Shown here: piece by piece, positions 1-6,214 of the stretch
Position numbering within the stretch: position 1 is the first letter of the stretch
How the letters are laid out: each line of letters opens with the position of its first letter
Assembly: GCA_937910255.1 (NCBI GenBank)
Contig: CALEOQ010000386.1
Span: forward strand, 1 to 13,428
Direction of reading: 5' to 3'
Length of the DNA: 13,428 nucleotides
Origin: an uncultured Caulobacteraceae bacterium
GTDB taxonomy: Bacteria; Pseudomonadota; Alphaproteobacteria; Caulobacterales; Caulobacteraceae
Made by a program: the position numbers and the translations under genes
Notes under the pieces: model-generated
Told to the model about the DNA's origin: nothing
The model's input: the letters and a program-made list of their open reading frames with translations, nothing else
Database searches by the model: none

Positions 1-73
1 GTGAGTGAAGGATGGAACTGATGTTCAAGGGGGGTGGTATCGGATGTGCAAGCTGGCGTGGCTTTTTTTTTTT
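1..73. other. Non-genomic read tail and poly-T run next to adapter
   Basis: Bases 63-73 are eleven T's that directly abut the outer end of the P7 adapter at base 74. Read on the minus strand, the order is genome, adapter, index, P7 end, poly-A, then unrelated bases. That is what a sequencer emits when it reads past the end of a short library molecule. Bases 1-62 resemble nothing I recognise and are best taken as low-quality tail. No gene should be called here. That this stretch is not genome is an inference from its position beyond the adapter. Confidence 0.85.
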
Positions 74-137
74 CAAGCAGAAGACGGCATACGAGATTAC
101 GACGTGACTGGAGTTCAGACGTGTGCTCTTCCGATCT
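74..137 (+). other. Illumina P7 / index / read-2 primer adapter (assembly contamination)
   Basis: Bases 74-97 match the 24-base Illumina P7 flow-cell oligo, as I know it. Bases 98-103 (TACGAC) sit where the six-base index belongs. Bases 104-137 match the 34-base TruSeq-type read-2 primer, which ends in CTCTTCCGATCT. The match is in the correct order and spacing, so this is untrimmed adapter at the contig edge. Translation across it yields peptides such as QAEDGIRD and VTGVQTCALPI, known as contaminant peptides in protein databases. It also supplies a false GTG start at 123 in frame with the kinase fragment downstream. Genomic sequence begins at 138. Confidence 0.98.
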
Positions 138-413
138 GGCGGCGAAATCTGCATCCGGGTCCAGCATCGGGAGGCCGAGGTGCTGATCAGTATCATCGAC
201 CAGGGGCCAGGCGTCGAACCCCGGGACATTCCGCGCCTGCTGCGCCCCTTCGAGCAGGGGGAGAACGCGCTGATCCGGCGCGGCGAGGGGGCCGGCCTTG
301 GCCTGCCGCTGGCCTTCATGCTGTGCCGGGGCATGGGCGGGGGCCTGACGCTGACGCCCCGGGTCGAAGGCGGACTCAACGCCGCGATCCGTGTGCCGGC
401 CCCGCCGGGCTGA
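138..413 (+). CDS. Sensor histidine kinase, C-terminal ATPase domain (5'-truncated)
   Basis: This is the last 91 codons of a histidine kinase, cut by the adapter junction at 137/138. It carries the HATPase_c nucleotide-binding core: a G1 box (DQGPGV), an F box (PFEQ) and a G2 box (GAGLGLPLA), followed by the usual closing strand pattern GGLTLTPRVEGGLNAAIRV. The family binds ATP and phosphorylates a conserved histidine, which then passes phosphate to a response regulator. The N box, the DHp histidine domain and any sensor domain are missing, so signal and partner cannot be told. An apparent GTG start at 123 lies in adapter sequence and must not be used. The gene stops 61 bp before sufE on the same strand, and I see no terminator between them. 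Confidence 0.88.
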   Translation, partial: GGEICIRVQHREAEVLISIIDQGPGVEPRDIPRLLRPFEQGENALIRRGEGAGLGLPLAFMLCRGMGGGLTLTPRVEGGLNAAIRVPAPPG

Positions 414-474
414 ACGACGAACTGAGGCCCAGCCGCCGTTGCGCCGACAGGTCGGGGGGCTTAAGTGCAGGCCC

Positions 475-906
475 ATGTCCGGCATCCAGAAGACCCTCGA
501 CGACCTGGCCGAAGAGTTCGACCTCCTGGGCGACTGGGAAGAGCGCTATCGCTATGTGATCGAGCTGGGCGGCGACCTGGCGCCCCTGAGCGACGCCGAG
601 CGATCGGAGGCCAACAAGGTTCGCGGCTGCGCCAGCCAGGTCTGGCTGGTCACCGAACCTCAGGGCGACGGGACGGTTCGCTTTCGCGGGGATTCCGACG
701 CCCATATCGTTCGGGGCTTGATCGCCATCCTGCTGCGGCTGTTCTCCGACCGGCGACCGGCCGAAATCATCAGCTTCGACATCAAGGCCGCCTTCCAGCG
801 GCTGGGTCTGGCCGGCGCCCTGTCGACCCAGCGCTCCAACGGCCTGGCGGCCATGGCCCAACGGATCGGCCGCGACGCTGAAGCCCTCAACGCCGCCAAC
901 AGCTAG
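475..906 (+). CDS. sufE: SufE-family cysteine desulfuration protein
   Basis: The product has 143 residues, the usual SufE size. SufE takes persulfide sulfur from the cysteine desulfurase SufS and delivers it to the SufBCD scaffold for Fe-S cluster assembly in the cytosol. The diagnostic motif VRGCASQVW is present at residues 49-57. Cys52 corresponds to the sulfur-accepting cysteine (Cys51 in E. coli SufE). The N-terminal helix (IQKTLDDLAEEFDLLGDWEERYRYVIELG region) and the AEIISFDIKAAFQRLGL segment also fit the family. The ATG at 475 was chosen because family homology begins there; the open frame extends upstream without similarity. The Shine-Dalgarno is weak. No other suf genes lie in the window, so this is a stand-alone copy. 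It follows the kinase gene and converges on the PAS gene. Confidence 0.92.
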   Translation: MSGIQKTLDDLAEEFDLLGDWEERYRYVIELGGDLAPLSDAERSEANKVRGCASQVWLVTEPQGDGTVRFRGDSDAHIVRGLIAILLRLFSDRRPAEIISFDIKAAFQRLGLAGALSTQRSNGLAAMAQRIGRDAEALNAANS

Positions 907-974
907 AGGGTGTTCCCCCAGGTGGGGACCGGTTTATCGGATCAAACCGCGCTCAAGACTTGGCGTTTAGAGCT
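907..974. other. Convergent gap between sufE and the PAS gene; two weak hairpins
   Basis: The 68 bp between the two convergent stop codons contain two short inverted repeats: TCCCC/GGGGA (914-918 with 924-928) and CGGTTT/AAACCG (930-935 with 944-949, 8-base loop). Neither is followed by a T-run on either strand, so neither is a textbook intrinsic terminator. They may still slow or end transcription from both sides. This is a weak call. Confidence 0.3.
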
Positions 975-1466
975 TCAGGCCGCGCGGATGCCGGAAAAGC
1001 CGGGCTCGCTCTGCACCCCGACGACCGTGTCGTAGCCCAGGATCATGTCCACATCCCGCCCATTGGAGGCGAGCGGCAGTCGCAGCCAGAGGATGGACAG
1101 GTGACTGGCGCCGCGCCAGGACAGGGAGTGGACGCCCACGCCGGCCCGGCGCTCCTCGACCACCGCCGTCAGCTCCTGGCGCCAATAGTCGGCCGCCGCG
1201 GCGTTATAGACATCGGTGAGCGCCCGGCCGGTGATCTCGCGACCATAGACGCTGTAAAGTCCCGTACCGGCCAGCCGGACCCGGAAGTCCAGCGGCTCGC
1301 GCCGGATATCGATCAGGCTGACCGTCGGCAGCAGACGCTTGAGCGCCGCCGGATCGACATCGCCGCGTGCTGGCAGACGCGCGCCCCGTCGGAGCCCAGC
1401 CCAATAGCTGTACATCTCCTCGTGAGCACGAGCGGCCGCCGCCGAAGCCCCAATTTGCGCCGCCAT
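975..1466 (-). CDS. PAS_5-type sensory domain protein
   Basis: The product has 163 residues. It matches the single-domain alphaproteobacterial PAS family Pfam PAS_5 (PF07310, from memory). Signature parts are MYSYWAGLRRGARLPARGDVDPAALKRLLP at residues 18-47, then LIDI and FRVRLAGTGLYSVYGREITGRAL. These describe a PAS-like alpha/beta fold with no output domain, and its ligand and partner are unknown. I prefer the ATG at 1466 over a GTG at 1508, because AAGGA lies about 8 bases upstream of it and family similarity starts after it. The gene is transcribed alone, toward sufE. Its promoter should lie in 1467-1581, just beyond the terminator of the mucR-like gene. I could not pick a convincing -35/-10 pair there. 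Confidence 0.8.
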   Translation of the reverse strand: MAAQIGASAAAARAHEEMYSYWAGLRRGARLPARGDVDPAALKRLLPTVSLIDIRREPLDFRVRLAGTGLYSVYGREITGRALTDVYNAAAADYWRQELTAVVEERRAGVGVHSLSWRGASHLSILWLRLPLASNGRDVDMILGYDTVVGVQSEPGFSGIRAA

Positions 1467-1581
1467 GTTTGGATTCCTTAACAACCCCTTGGAATCACGA
1501 CGAATCACTTATCGCCCGTATGGCGAATCGAGGGCAAGGCGAAATCGGTCTGCTGCGACAAGAAACCGGTTGGCAACACAA

Positions 1582-1611
1582 AAACGCCCGCCTCATGCGA
1601 GGCGGGCGTTT
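1582..1611 (-). terminator. Intrinsic terminator for the MucR-like gene
   Basis: A perfect 13-bp stem is formed by 1582-1594 (AAACGCCCGCCTC) and 1599-1611 (GAGGCGGGCGTTT) with an ATGC loop. On the minus strand the stem is followed by a run of T's (complement of 1580-1584) and then TGTG. It lies 38 bp past the stop of the minus-strand MucR-like gene, in the right orientation to end that transcript. It also separates that gene from the PAS gene promoter. Confidence 0.9.
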
Positions 1612-1648
1612 CGGGTGACTCACGCTGCGCCCCCGAAGGGGCTCGTCT

Positions 1649-2068
1649 CTAGCGCTTCTTGCGCGCGGCCTGACGACCGCCCTGGCCGAGGCCCATCTGC
1701 TTGGCCAGATCCGAACGCGCCTTGGCGTAGTTCGGCGCGACCATCGGGTAGTCCTTGGGCAGACCCCATTTGGCGCGGTATTCTTCGGGGCTCATATTGT
1801 ACTTGGTCCGCAGGTGCCGCTTCAGCGACTTGAACTTGCGGCCGTCCTCCAGGCAGATCAGGAAGTCCGGCGTGATCGAGCGGCGGACAGGAACCGCGGG
1901 CTCTTTCGGCGGCGCTTCAACTGCTTCCGGCGCGCTGGTGATCCCGGCCAGGGCGCGATGCACCGCCTGGATCAGGTTCGGCAGGTCAGCCGCGGCCACC
2001 GAATTGTTGCCGACATAGGCCGACACAATGTCCGCCGTCATCTCGATGACTTCTGTTTTTTCGTCCAT
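1649..2068 (-). CDS. MucR/Ros-family transcriptional regulator
   Basis: The product has 139 residues, typical of MucR/Ros. The family binds AT-rich DNA through a zinc-finger-like domain and silences or regulates exopolysaccharide, motility and cell-cycle genes in alphaproteobacteria. The N-terminal part (about 1-45) is the oligomerising region, followed by a Pro/Ala/Glu-rich linker (46-60). The DNA-binding fold spans 65-115, with CLEDGRKFKSLKRHLRTKY and then NMSPEEYRAKWGLP. A basic tail (RQAARKKR) ends the protein. Of the four Ros zinc ligands only Cys72 and His85 are visible: the second Cys is Asp75 and the second His position is Tyr90. The ATG at 2068 fits the family N-terminus and has a modest GGGTAGAA upstream. 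The gene ends in a strong hairpin terminator. Self-regulation is common in the family and would fit the upstream dyad. Confidence 0.9.
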   Translation of the reverse strand: MDEKTEVIEMTADIVSAYVGNNSVAAADLPNLIQAVHRALAGITSAPEAVEAPPKEPAVPVRRSITPDFLICLEDGRKFKSLKRHLRTKYNMSPEEYRAKWGLPKDYPMVAPNYAKARSDLAKQMGLGQGGRQAARKKR

Positions 2069-2103
2069 TTGTTCTACCCAGATCGACGCTAGGGGCGCGC
2101 CAC

Positions 2104-2129
2104 AACATCTGATTCCCAGATCAGTTGTT
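2104..2129. promoter_or_regulatory. Inverted repeat upstream of the MucR-like gene, possible operator
   Basis: Arms AACATCTGAT (2104-2113) and ATCAGTTGTT (2120-2129) are complementary at 9 of 10 positions around a 6-base spacer. The dyad lies 36-61 bp upstream of the regulator's start codon, in a stretch that is AT-rich for this genome. Both features suit a site where a MucR/Ros protein or another factor controls the gene. No known consensus was matched, so the operator role is inferred. A loose -35/-10 pair on the minus strand (TTGTGT, 16 bases, TTAAGT; 2134-2161) lies just upstream of it. Confidence 0.4.
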
Positions 2130-2287
2130 AGCTACTTAACTCTGGGGATGAACCGACACAAGAGCAGACCAGGGCAATATGTCTTTAACGGCGGCCGTAA
2201 GGACCTCAACACAGGCTCTAGTTGAGTCGCCTACCGTTCTGGCATAGCGCTGATTTGCACGGGAACGCTATAATGCGTGGGCTCAGC
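2130..2287. other. Intergenic region upstream of the MucR-like gene
   Basis: No credible gene is seen here. The stretch is visibly less GC-rich than its flanks. It has a perfect 6-bp inverted repeat CTCAAC/GTTGAG (2205-2210 with 2221-2226, 10-base loop). That repeat could be the end signal of the DUF2336 transcript, but it has no T-run. On the plus strand there is an isolated GCTATAAT (2267-2274). It contains a consensus -10 hexamer but no matching -35, and it points into the 3' end of the DUF2336 gene. Confidence 0.4.
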
Positions 2288-3505
2288 CTAGTTCCGGCCG
2301 AATTCCTTAGAAAAGGCCAGCATCGCGGCCCGCTGAGGTAGAGAGTATTCATCAATGGCCGTGTCATCGCCATCTCGGATCGCCCGCAGCAGATCAGGCG
2401 TCAGCGCCGAGGATAGCGACCAGTTCCAATACCGCAGCACGGTCTGGGCCCGATCGACCGCCAGCATGTCATAGATGAGCAGCGTGCGCTCGAGGGCCGC
2501 GTTCGGCTGGCCGTCGGGATCGGTCTCGGGGCGCCGCAGCCCCCGCCAGAGGGCGCGCAGGGCGTTGCGCGGCAGCCCCGTGGCCTTGCACAGGATGGCC
2601 AGGGCCTCCCCGCCAGGATCGGTGAAGAGCTTGGCCCCGGTCATGGGCTTGAGGCCCGACAGGTAGGAGATCTCCTCGGCCACCTCGCGGCTCATGCCGT
2701 GCTGGGCGGCCGACACCGCCGCCTCCAGGCTGGCGAAGGGGCTCTTCTCGATGGCGGCGCGATTGCGCTGGCGGCGCTCGATGAACTGCAGGGCCTTGCG
2801 CGACATGGGGTCCTGCCAGCCCTCCTCCGCGGCGATCGGGAAGATGTCGCCCGCCGCATCCTGCAGGATTTCCCGGGAGACGGCGAAGCGCTGCAGGATG
2901 GTGCGGCGCGCCTCGTGATCGGCCCACCAGAACAGCACATAGGCCTGGGCCGGCCGCAGCTCGGGCCGGCGCAGCAGGGCCGGCGCCAGGTGCGGCGCAT
3001 CGCGACTGATAGCCACCAGCGCTTCCAGGCTGGCATGGCCAAGGCGGGCCTCGCGGTTGGTCAGCAGGGCGTCGATCACCGGCATTTCGCCCGAGGCGAC
3101 GAGGGCTTCCACCACCACCTCGCTCAGCGCCTTGCGCCCGGCGATCATCAGCCGGTGCTCGGAGCCGGCCATGCGCGTGCAGTCGAGCAGTTCGGCGTCC
3201 GACAGACTTTCGCAGTCGGTGAGCAGCGGGCGGGCCACCTCGACCTCGTCACGCAACAGGAGGCGGACGAGCTGGGCCGGAACCTCCGAAAGCCCCGCCA
3301 GCCGGCGCGACACCCGGGCGCGCTCCTCTGGCGAGGCGTCCCGCAGCATCTCGATCAGCAGGTCGGCGGTGACCGAGCGTTCGAAGGCGTTGACCCGGCT
3401 GGACGGCAGGCAGACCACGTCGGCCAGCCGCCGCAGAAGCGCGCCGCGGGCGCGGAACTGCGGCGGCGGCGGCGAGTCGTCAGGCAAGGGCGCGCTCTGG
3501 TCCAT
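2288..3505 (-). CDS. DUF2336 family protein
   Basis: The product has 405 residues and I recognise it as a member of the alphaproteobacterial DUF2336 family (PF10098), whose molecular function I do not know. The sequence is almost wholly helical. It has repeated Leu/Ala-rich helices with HEAT-like spacing in the first half (for example RRLADVV, LIEMLRDASPEERARVSRRLAGL, VPAQLVRLLLRDEVEVARPLL) and a second helical half ending in LPQRAAMLAFSKEFGRN. No signal peptide or membrane segment is seen, so a cytoplasmic scaffold or interaction role is plausible but inferred. The N-terminus (residues 5-17) is Pro/Asp-rich and probably disordered. The ATG at 3505 has no strong SD, so the start is uncertain. 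The gene lies 58 bp downstream of the crotonase gene on the same strand and could be read through from it. Confidence 0.75.
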   Translation of the reverse strand: MDQSAPLPDDSPPPPQFRARGALLRRLADVVCLPSSRVNAFERSVTADLLIEMLRDASPEERARVSRRLAGLSEVPAQLVRLLLRDEVEVARPLLTDCESLSDAELLDCTRMAGSEHRLMIAGRKALSEVVVEALVASGEMPVIDALLTNREARLGHASLEALVAISRDAPHLAPALLRRPELRPAQAYVLFWWADHEARRTILQRFAVSREILQDAAGDIFPIAAEEGWQDPMSRKALQFIERRQRNRAAIEKSPFASLEAAVSAAQHGMSREVAEEISYLSGLKPMTGAKLFTDPGGEALAILCKATGLPRNALRALWRGLRRPETDPDGQPNAALERTLLIYDMLAVDRAQTVLRYWNWSLSSALTPDLLRAIRDGDDTAIDEYSLPQRAAMLAFSKEFGRN

Positions 3506-3563
3506 CAGGAGGCGCAGTCCACCACAGGGGCGTTAACCATGGGTTCCCGCCGCCCCCGATGGC

Positions 3564-4457
3564 TCAGGAAAATTCGGGCGGCGTCCAGTTCGGCCAGATG
3601 TCGGGCAGACCATCGGAGACCTTGTCCGGGAAGGCGGGCGGCCGCTTCTGGAGGAAGGACTCGACCCCTTCCTTGGAATCGGCCGAGGCGCCCCTCGACT
3701 GGATGCCACGGCTGTCGGCCCGGTGGGCGATCATCGGATGCTCGGCGCCGGCCATCCGCCACATGAGCTGGCGGGTCAGGGCCACCGACACCGGGGCGGC
3801 GTTGTCGACGATCTCCCGGGCCAGGGCGCGGGCGGCGGGCAACAGGTCCTCCGGCGCATGCAGCGAGCGGACCAGGCCTCGATCCAGCGCCTCCTGGGCG
3901 GCGAAGACGCGGCCGGAATAGCACCACTCCAGCGCCGTCTGCATGCCCACCAGCCGCGGCAGGAACCAGGAGGAGCAGGCCTCTGGCGTAATGCCCCGAC
4001 GGGCGAAGACGAAGCCGAACCGGGCCTCGGTCGAGGCCAGGCGGATATCCATGGGCAGCTGCATGGTCGCGCCCACGCCGACGGCCGCGCCATTCACCGC
4101 CGCGATCACCGGCTTGAGGCTCTCATAGATGCGCAAGGAGACCAGGCCGCCGCCGTCGCGATAGACGCCCTGCTCCGTCCGCTGGCCCAGGGGATCGGCG
4201 TCGCGCCGGTCGAAATCGAAGGTTGATCCGCCGCCGGCCAGATCGGCCCCGGCGCAGAAGCCCCGCCCCGCGCCCGTGACGATCACGGCGCGCACATCGT
4301 CGGTCGCATCGGTCAGGTCGAAGGCCGCGATCAGCTCGCGGTTCATCAGCGGATTGAAGGCGTTGAGCTTTTCGGGCCGGTTCAGGGTCAGAAGGGCGAT
4401 CCCGTCCTCCAGCTCGAGCTTCAGGGTCTCGAATTCGGCGAGGCTCTTGGCGGCCAT
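3564..4457 (-). CDS. Crotonase (enoyl-CoA hydratase/isomerase) family protein, isomerase-like active site
   Basis: The product has 297 residues, longer than the usual 260 or so. It has the crotonase fold signature: GFCAGADL (67-73) and NGAAVGVGATM (122-132) form the oxyanion hole for the thioester carbonyl. The two hydratase glutamates of rat enoyl-CoA hydratase (Glu144, Glu164) align with Thr131 and Phe151 here. In their place, GITPEACSSW (155-164) matches the SPEGCSS-type motif of delta3,delta2-enoyl-CoA isomerases, with Glu159 as candidate base. A hydratase reaction is therefore doubtful, and double-bond isomerisation of unsaturated acyl-CoA is more likely (inference). The ATG at 4457 is chosen over upstream frame because AAAGGGAG lies about 7 bases before it and similarity starts there. 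It is divergent from the acyl-CoA synthetase gene. Confidence 0.9.
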   Translation of the reverse strand: MAAKSLAEFETLKLELEDGIALLTLNRPEKLNAFNPLMNRELIAAFDLTDATDDVRAVIVTGAGRGFCAGADLAGGGSTFDFDRRDADPLGQRTEQGVYRDGGGLVSLRIYESLKPVIAAVNGAAVGVGATMQLPMDIRLASTEARFGFVFARRGITPEACSSWFLPRLVGMQTALEWCYSGRVFAAQEALDRGLVRSLHAPEDLLPAARALAREIVDNAAPVSVALTRQLMWRMAGAEHPMIAHRADSRGIQSRGASADSKEGVESFLQKRPPAFPDKVSDGLPDIWPNWTPPEFS

Positions 4458-4500
4458 GACGTCTCCCTTTCGCATTGTCGGATTTGGCCCATCGGAGCCG

Positions 4501-4521
4501 CTTGACGGACGGGAGGTCAAG
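4501..4521. promoter_or_regulatory. Inverted repeat CTTGAC-N9-GTCAAG in the divergent acyl-CoA promoter region
   Basis: Two perfect 6-bp arms (4501-4506 and 4516-4521) lie in the 151-bp gap between the crotonase and acyl-CoA synthetase genes. Each arm contains TTGAC, a -35-like element, one on each strand. It may be back-to-back -35 boxes or a regulator site. No good -10 was found at the right distance on either strand, so this stays tentative. Confidence 0.3.
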
Positions 4522-4532
4522 CACCCCATCAT

Positions 4533-4558
4533 CGCTGAACAGTAATCATTTATCAGCG
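4533..4558. promoter_or_regulatory. Inverted repeat CGCTGA-N14-TCAGCG, possible operator of the acyl-CoA genes
   Basis: The arms 4533-4538 and 4553-4558 are perfect complements. The match extends loosely inward (CGCTGAACA against CGCTGATAA on the opposite strand), giving a 26-bp dyad. The centre is AT-rich in an otherwise GC-rich region. It lies 51-76 bp upstream of the acyl-CoA synthetase ATG and 76-101 bp upstream of the crotonase ATG. One dimeric regulator could therefore act on both genes. Regulators of fatty-acid genes are often TetR- or GntR-type, but none is encoded in the window and the binding protein is unknown. Confidence 0.4.
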
Positions 4559-4608
4559 CGCCGACGGCCCCGACGAAGAGGGCTGCGGCCCGGAGGAAAC
4601 ACAGGCCC

Positions 4609-6147
4609 ATGCATCCGTCGCATCACGCGAAGTCCCACCCCGAGCGCGCCGCCTACATCATGGCCAGCTCCGGCGAGACCGTCACCTACGGCCAGCTGGA
4701 GGCCCGCTCCAACCAGGGCGCGCACCTGTTCCGCGAGCTGGGCCTGAAGGCCGGGGACGTGATCGCCATCCTGATGGAGAACCATCCCAGGTTCTTCGAG
4801 GTGGCCTGGGCCGCCCAACGCGCCGGCCTCTATTACGCCTGCATCTCGTCCAAGCTGACGGCCGGCGAGATCGAGTACATCATGGGCGACTGCGCCGCTC
4901 AGGTGCTGATCACCTCGGCCGGCGTGGGTCCGGTGGTCGATGAGCTGCCGGCCCTGCTGCCGGGCGTGAAGCTCTACATGGTCGGCGAGGCGCGCGGGCG
5001 TTATCAGAGCTTCGAGGCGGCCCGATCTGGCATGCCCCAGACGCCGATCGCCGACGAGACCGCCGGCGCCGACATGCTCTATTCCTCAGGCACCACCGGC
5101 CGGCCCAAGGGGATCAAGCCGCCGCTGACCGGCGGGCCGATCGACGCCCCCAACGCGCTGTCCATGATGGCCGAGCACATGTTCGGCTTCCCGCCCGACG
5201 GGACCTATCTGTCGCCCGCGCCCCTCTATCACGCCGCCCCCCTGCGCTGGTGCATGGGCTATCAGCGCCTGGGCGGCACGGTGGTGGTGATGGAGAAATT
5301 CGATCCCGAGCACGCCCTGCAGCTGATCGAAAAATACCGCATCAACTGCGGCCAGTTCGTGCCCACCCACTTCGTCCGGATGCTGAAACTGCCGCCGGAG
5401 GTCCGCACCCGCTACGACCTGTCCTCGATGACGTCGGCCGTCCACGCCGCCGCCCCCTGCCCCATCCCGGTCAAGGAGCAGATGATGGAGTGGTGGGGGC
5501 CGATCATCCACGAATACTACGCCGGCAGCGAGGGCAACGGCTTCTGCCATATCGGCCCGCACGACTGGCTGGCCCACAAGGGCTCGGTGGGCAAGGGCAC
5601 GACGGCCGAGGTGAAGATCTGCGGCGACGACGGCGAGCCGCTGCCGCCGCGCAGCGAGGGCGTCGTCTATTTCGCCGGCGGCACGCCGCTCAGCTATCAC
5701 AATGCGCCCGATAAGGTGGCCGAGAACACCAACCGGCACGGCTGGACGACGCTGGGCGATGTGGGCTGGCTGGACGAGGACGGCTTCCTCTACCTGACCG
5801 ACCGCAAGAGCTTCATGATCATTTCCGGTGGGGTGAACATCTATCCCCAGGAGCTGGAGAACCTGCTGATCACCCATCCCAAGGTGGCCGACGCCGCCGT
5901 GGTGGGCGCCCCGGACGAGGAGATGGGCGAGAAGGTCGTGGCGGTCATCCAGCCCATGGACTGGGGCGAGGCGGGTGATGACCTGCGGGCCGAGCTGATG
6001 GCCTTCTGCCGGGCCAATCTCAGCCATGTGAAATCCCCGCGCATGCTGGACTTCATGGCCGAACTGCCCCGCCACCCCACCGGCAAGCTCTATAAGCGGC
6101 TGATCCGCGACGCCTATTGGGGCAAGGAAGGCTCCAAGATCGTCTGA
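4609..6147 (+). CDS. Acyl-CoA synthetase (AMP-forming, ANL superfamily)
   Basis: The product has 512 residues, a normal length. It activates a carboxylic acid with ATP to an acyl-adenylate and then forms the CoA thioester. The ANL core motifs are intact: the phosphate loop YSSGTTGRPKGIK (158-170), YYAGSEGN (303-310), the GDVGWLDEDG ATP-binding motif (383-392), the hinge DRKSFMIISGGVNIYPQELE (398-417), and the C-terminal lysine in PTGKLYKR (Lys493). Substrate is not set by these motifs; medium or long-chain fatty acid, or a ring-derived acid, are all possible. The ATG at 4609 has GGAGGAA 10 bases upstream. The gene is divergent from the crotonase and is followed by the MaoC-like hydratase on the same strand, which supports a role in acyl-CoA catabolism. 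No membrane segment is evident. Confidence 0.93.
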   Translation: MHPSHHAKSHPERAAYIMASSGETVTYGQLEARSNQGAHLFRELGLKAGDVIAILMENHPRFFEVAWAAQRAGLYYACISSKLTAGEIEYIMGDCAAQVLITSAGVGPVVDELPALLPGVKLYMVGEARGRYQSFEAARSGMPQTPIADETAGADMLYSSGTTGRPKGIKPPLTGGPIDAPNALSMMAEHMFGFPPDGTYLSPAPLYHAAPLRWCMGYQRLGGTVVVMEKFDPEHALQLIEKYRINCGQFVPTHFVRMLKLPPEVRTRYDLSSMTSAVHAAAPCPIPVKEQMMEWWGPIIHEYYAGSEGNGFCHIGPHDWLAHKGSVGKGTTAEVKICGDDGEPLPPRSEGVVYFAGGTPLSYHNAPDKVAENTNRHGWTTLGDVGWLDEDGFLYLTDRKSFMIISGGVNIYPQELENLLITHPKVADAAVVGAPDEEMGEKVVAVIQPMDWGEAGDDLRAELMAFCRANLSHVKSPRMLDFMAELPRHPTGKLYKRLIRDAYWGKEGSKIV

Positions 6148-6153
6148 TCCCGA

Positions 6154-6181
6154 GGCAGGGCGCGCACGCAGCGCCCTTGCC
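6154..6181 (+). repeat. GC-rich hairpin after the acyl-CoA synthetase gene
   Basis: GGCAGGGCGC (6154-6163) pairs with GCGCCC plus TGCC (6171-6176 and 6178-6181) with one bulged T and a 7-base loop. The hairpin starts 6 bp after the synthetase stop codon. It lacks a T-run, so it may be a weak terminator or an RNA-stabilising or processing structure between the two genes. The role is inferred. Confidence 0.45.
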
Positions 6182-6191
6182 CGCGCCGCCC

Positions 6192-6214
6192 CAGGTGATA
6201 GACCCGAACACCTG
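6192..6214. promoter_or_regulatory. Inverted repeat CAGGTG-N11-CACCTG before the MaoC-like gene
   Basis: Perfect 6-bp arms lie at 6192-6197 and 6209-6214, 24 bp upstream of the ATG of the MaoC-like gene. Its arms differ from those of the dyads before the acyl-CoA synthetase. It could be an operator for separate control of the hydratase gene, or a leader hairpin. No protein is assigned to it. Confidence 0.35.

Noticed and set aside
123..413. A complete small ATPase-domain protein starting at GTG 123
   Set aside because: Its first five codons lie in the read-2 adapter; only 138-413 is genomic, and it is the 3' end of a larger kinase gene.
5..559. Open frame encoding a 184-residue protein with a poly-Phe/QAEDGIRD segment
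   Set aside because: The N-terminal half is translated adapter and poly-T; the rest is an out-of-frame reading of the kinase and sufE genes.
907..950. Bidirectional intrinsic terminator between sufE and the PAS gene
   Set aside because: Hairpins are only 5-6 bp and lack T-runs on both strands, so I list the region as a gap with weak hairpins only.
2699..3766. Plus-strand open frame of 355 codons opposite DUF2336
   Set aside because: It is a compositional shadow rich in Gly/Arg/Gln that crosses the gene boundary; the minus-strand frame matches a known family over its full length.
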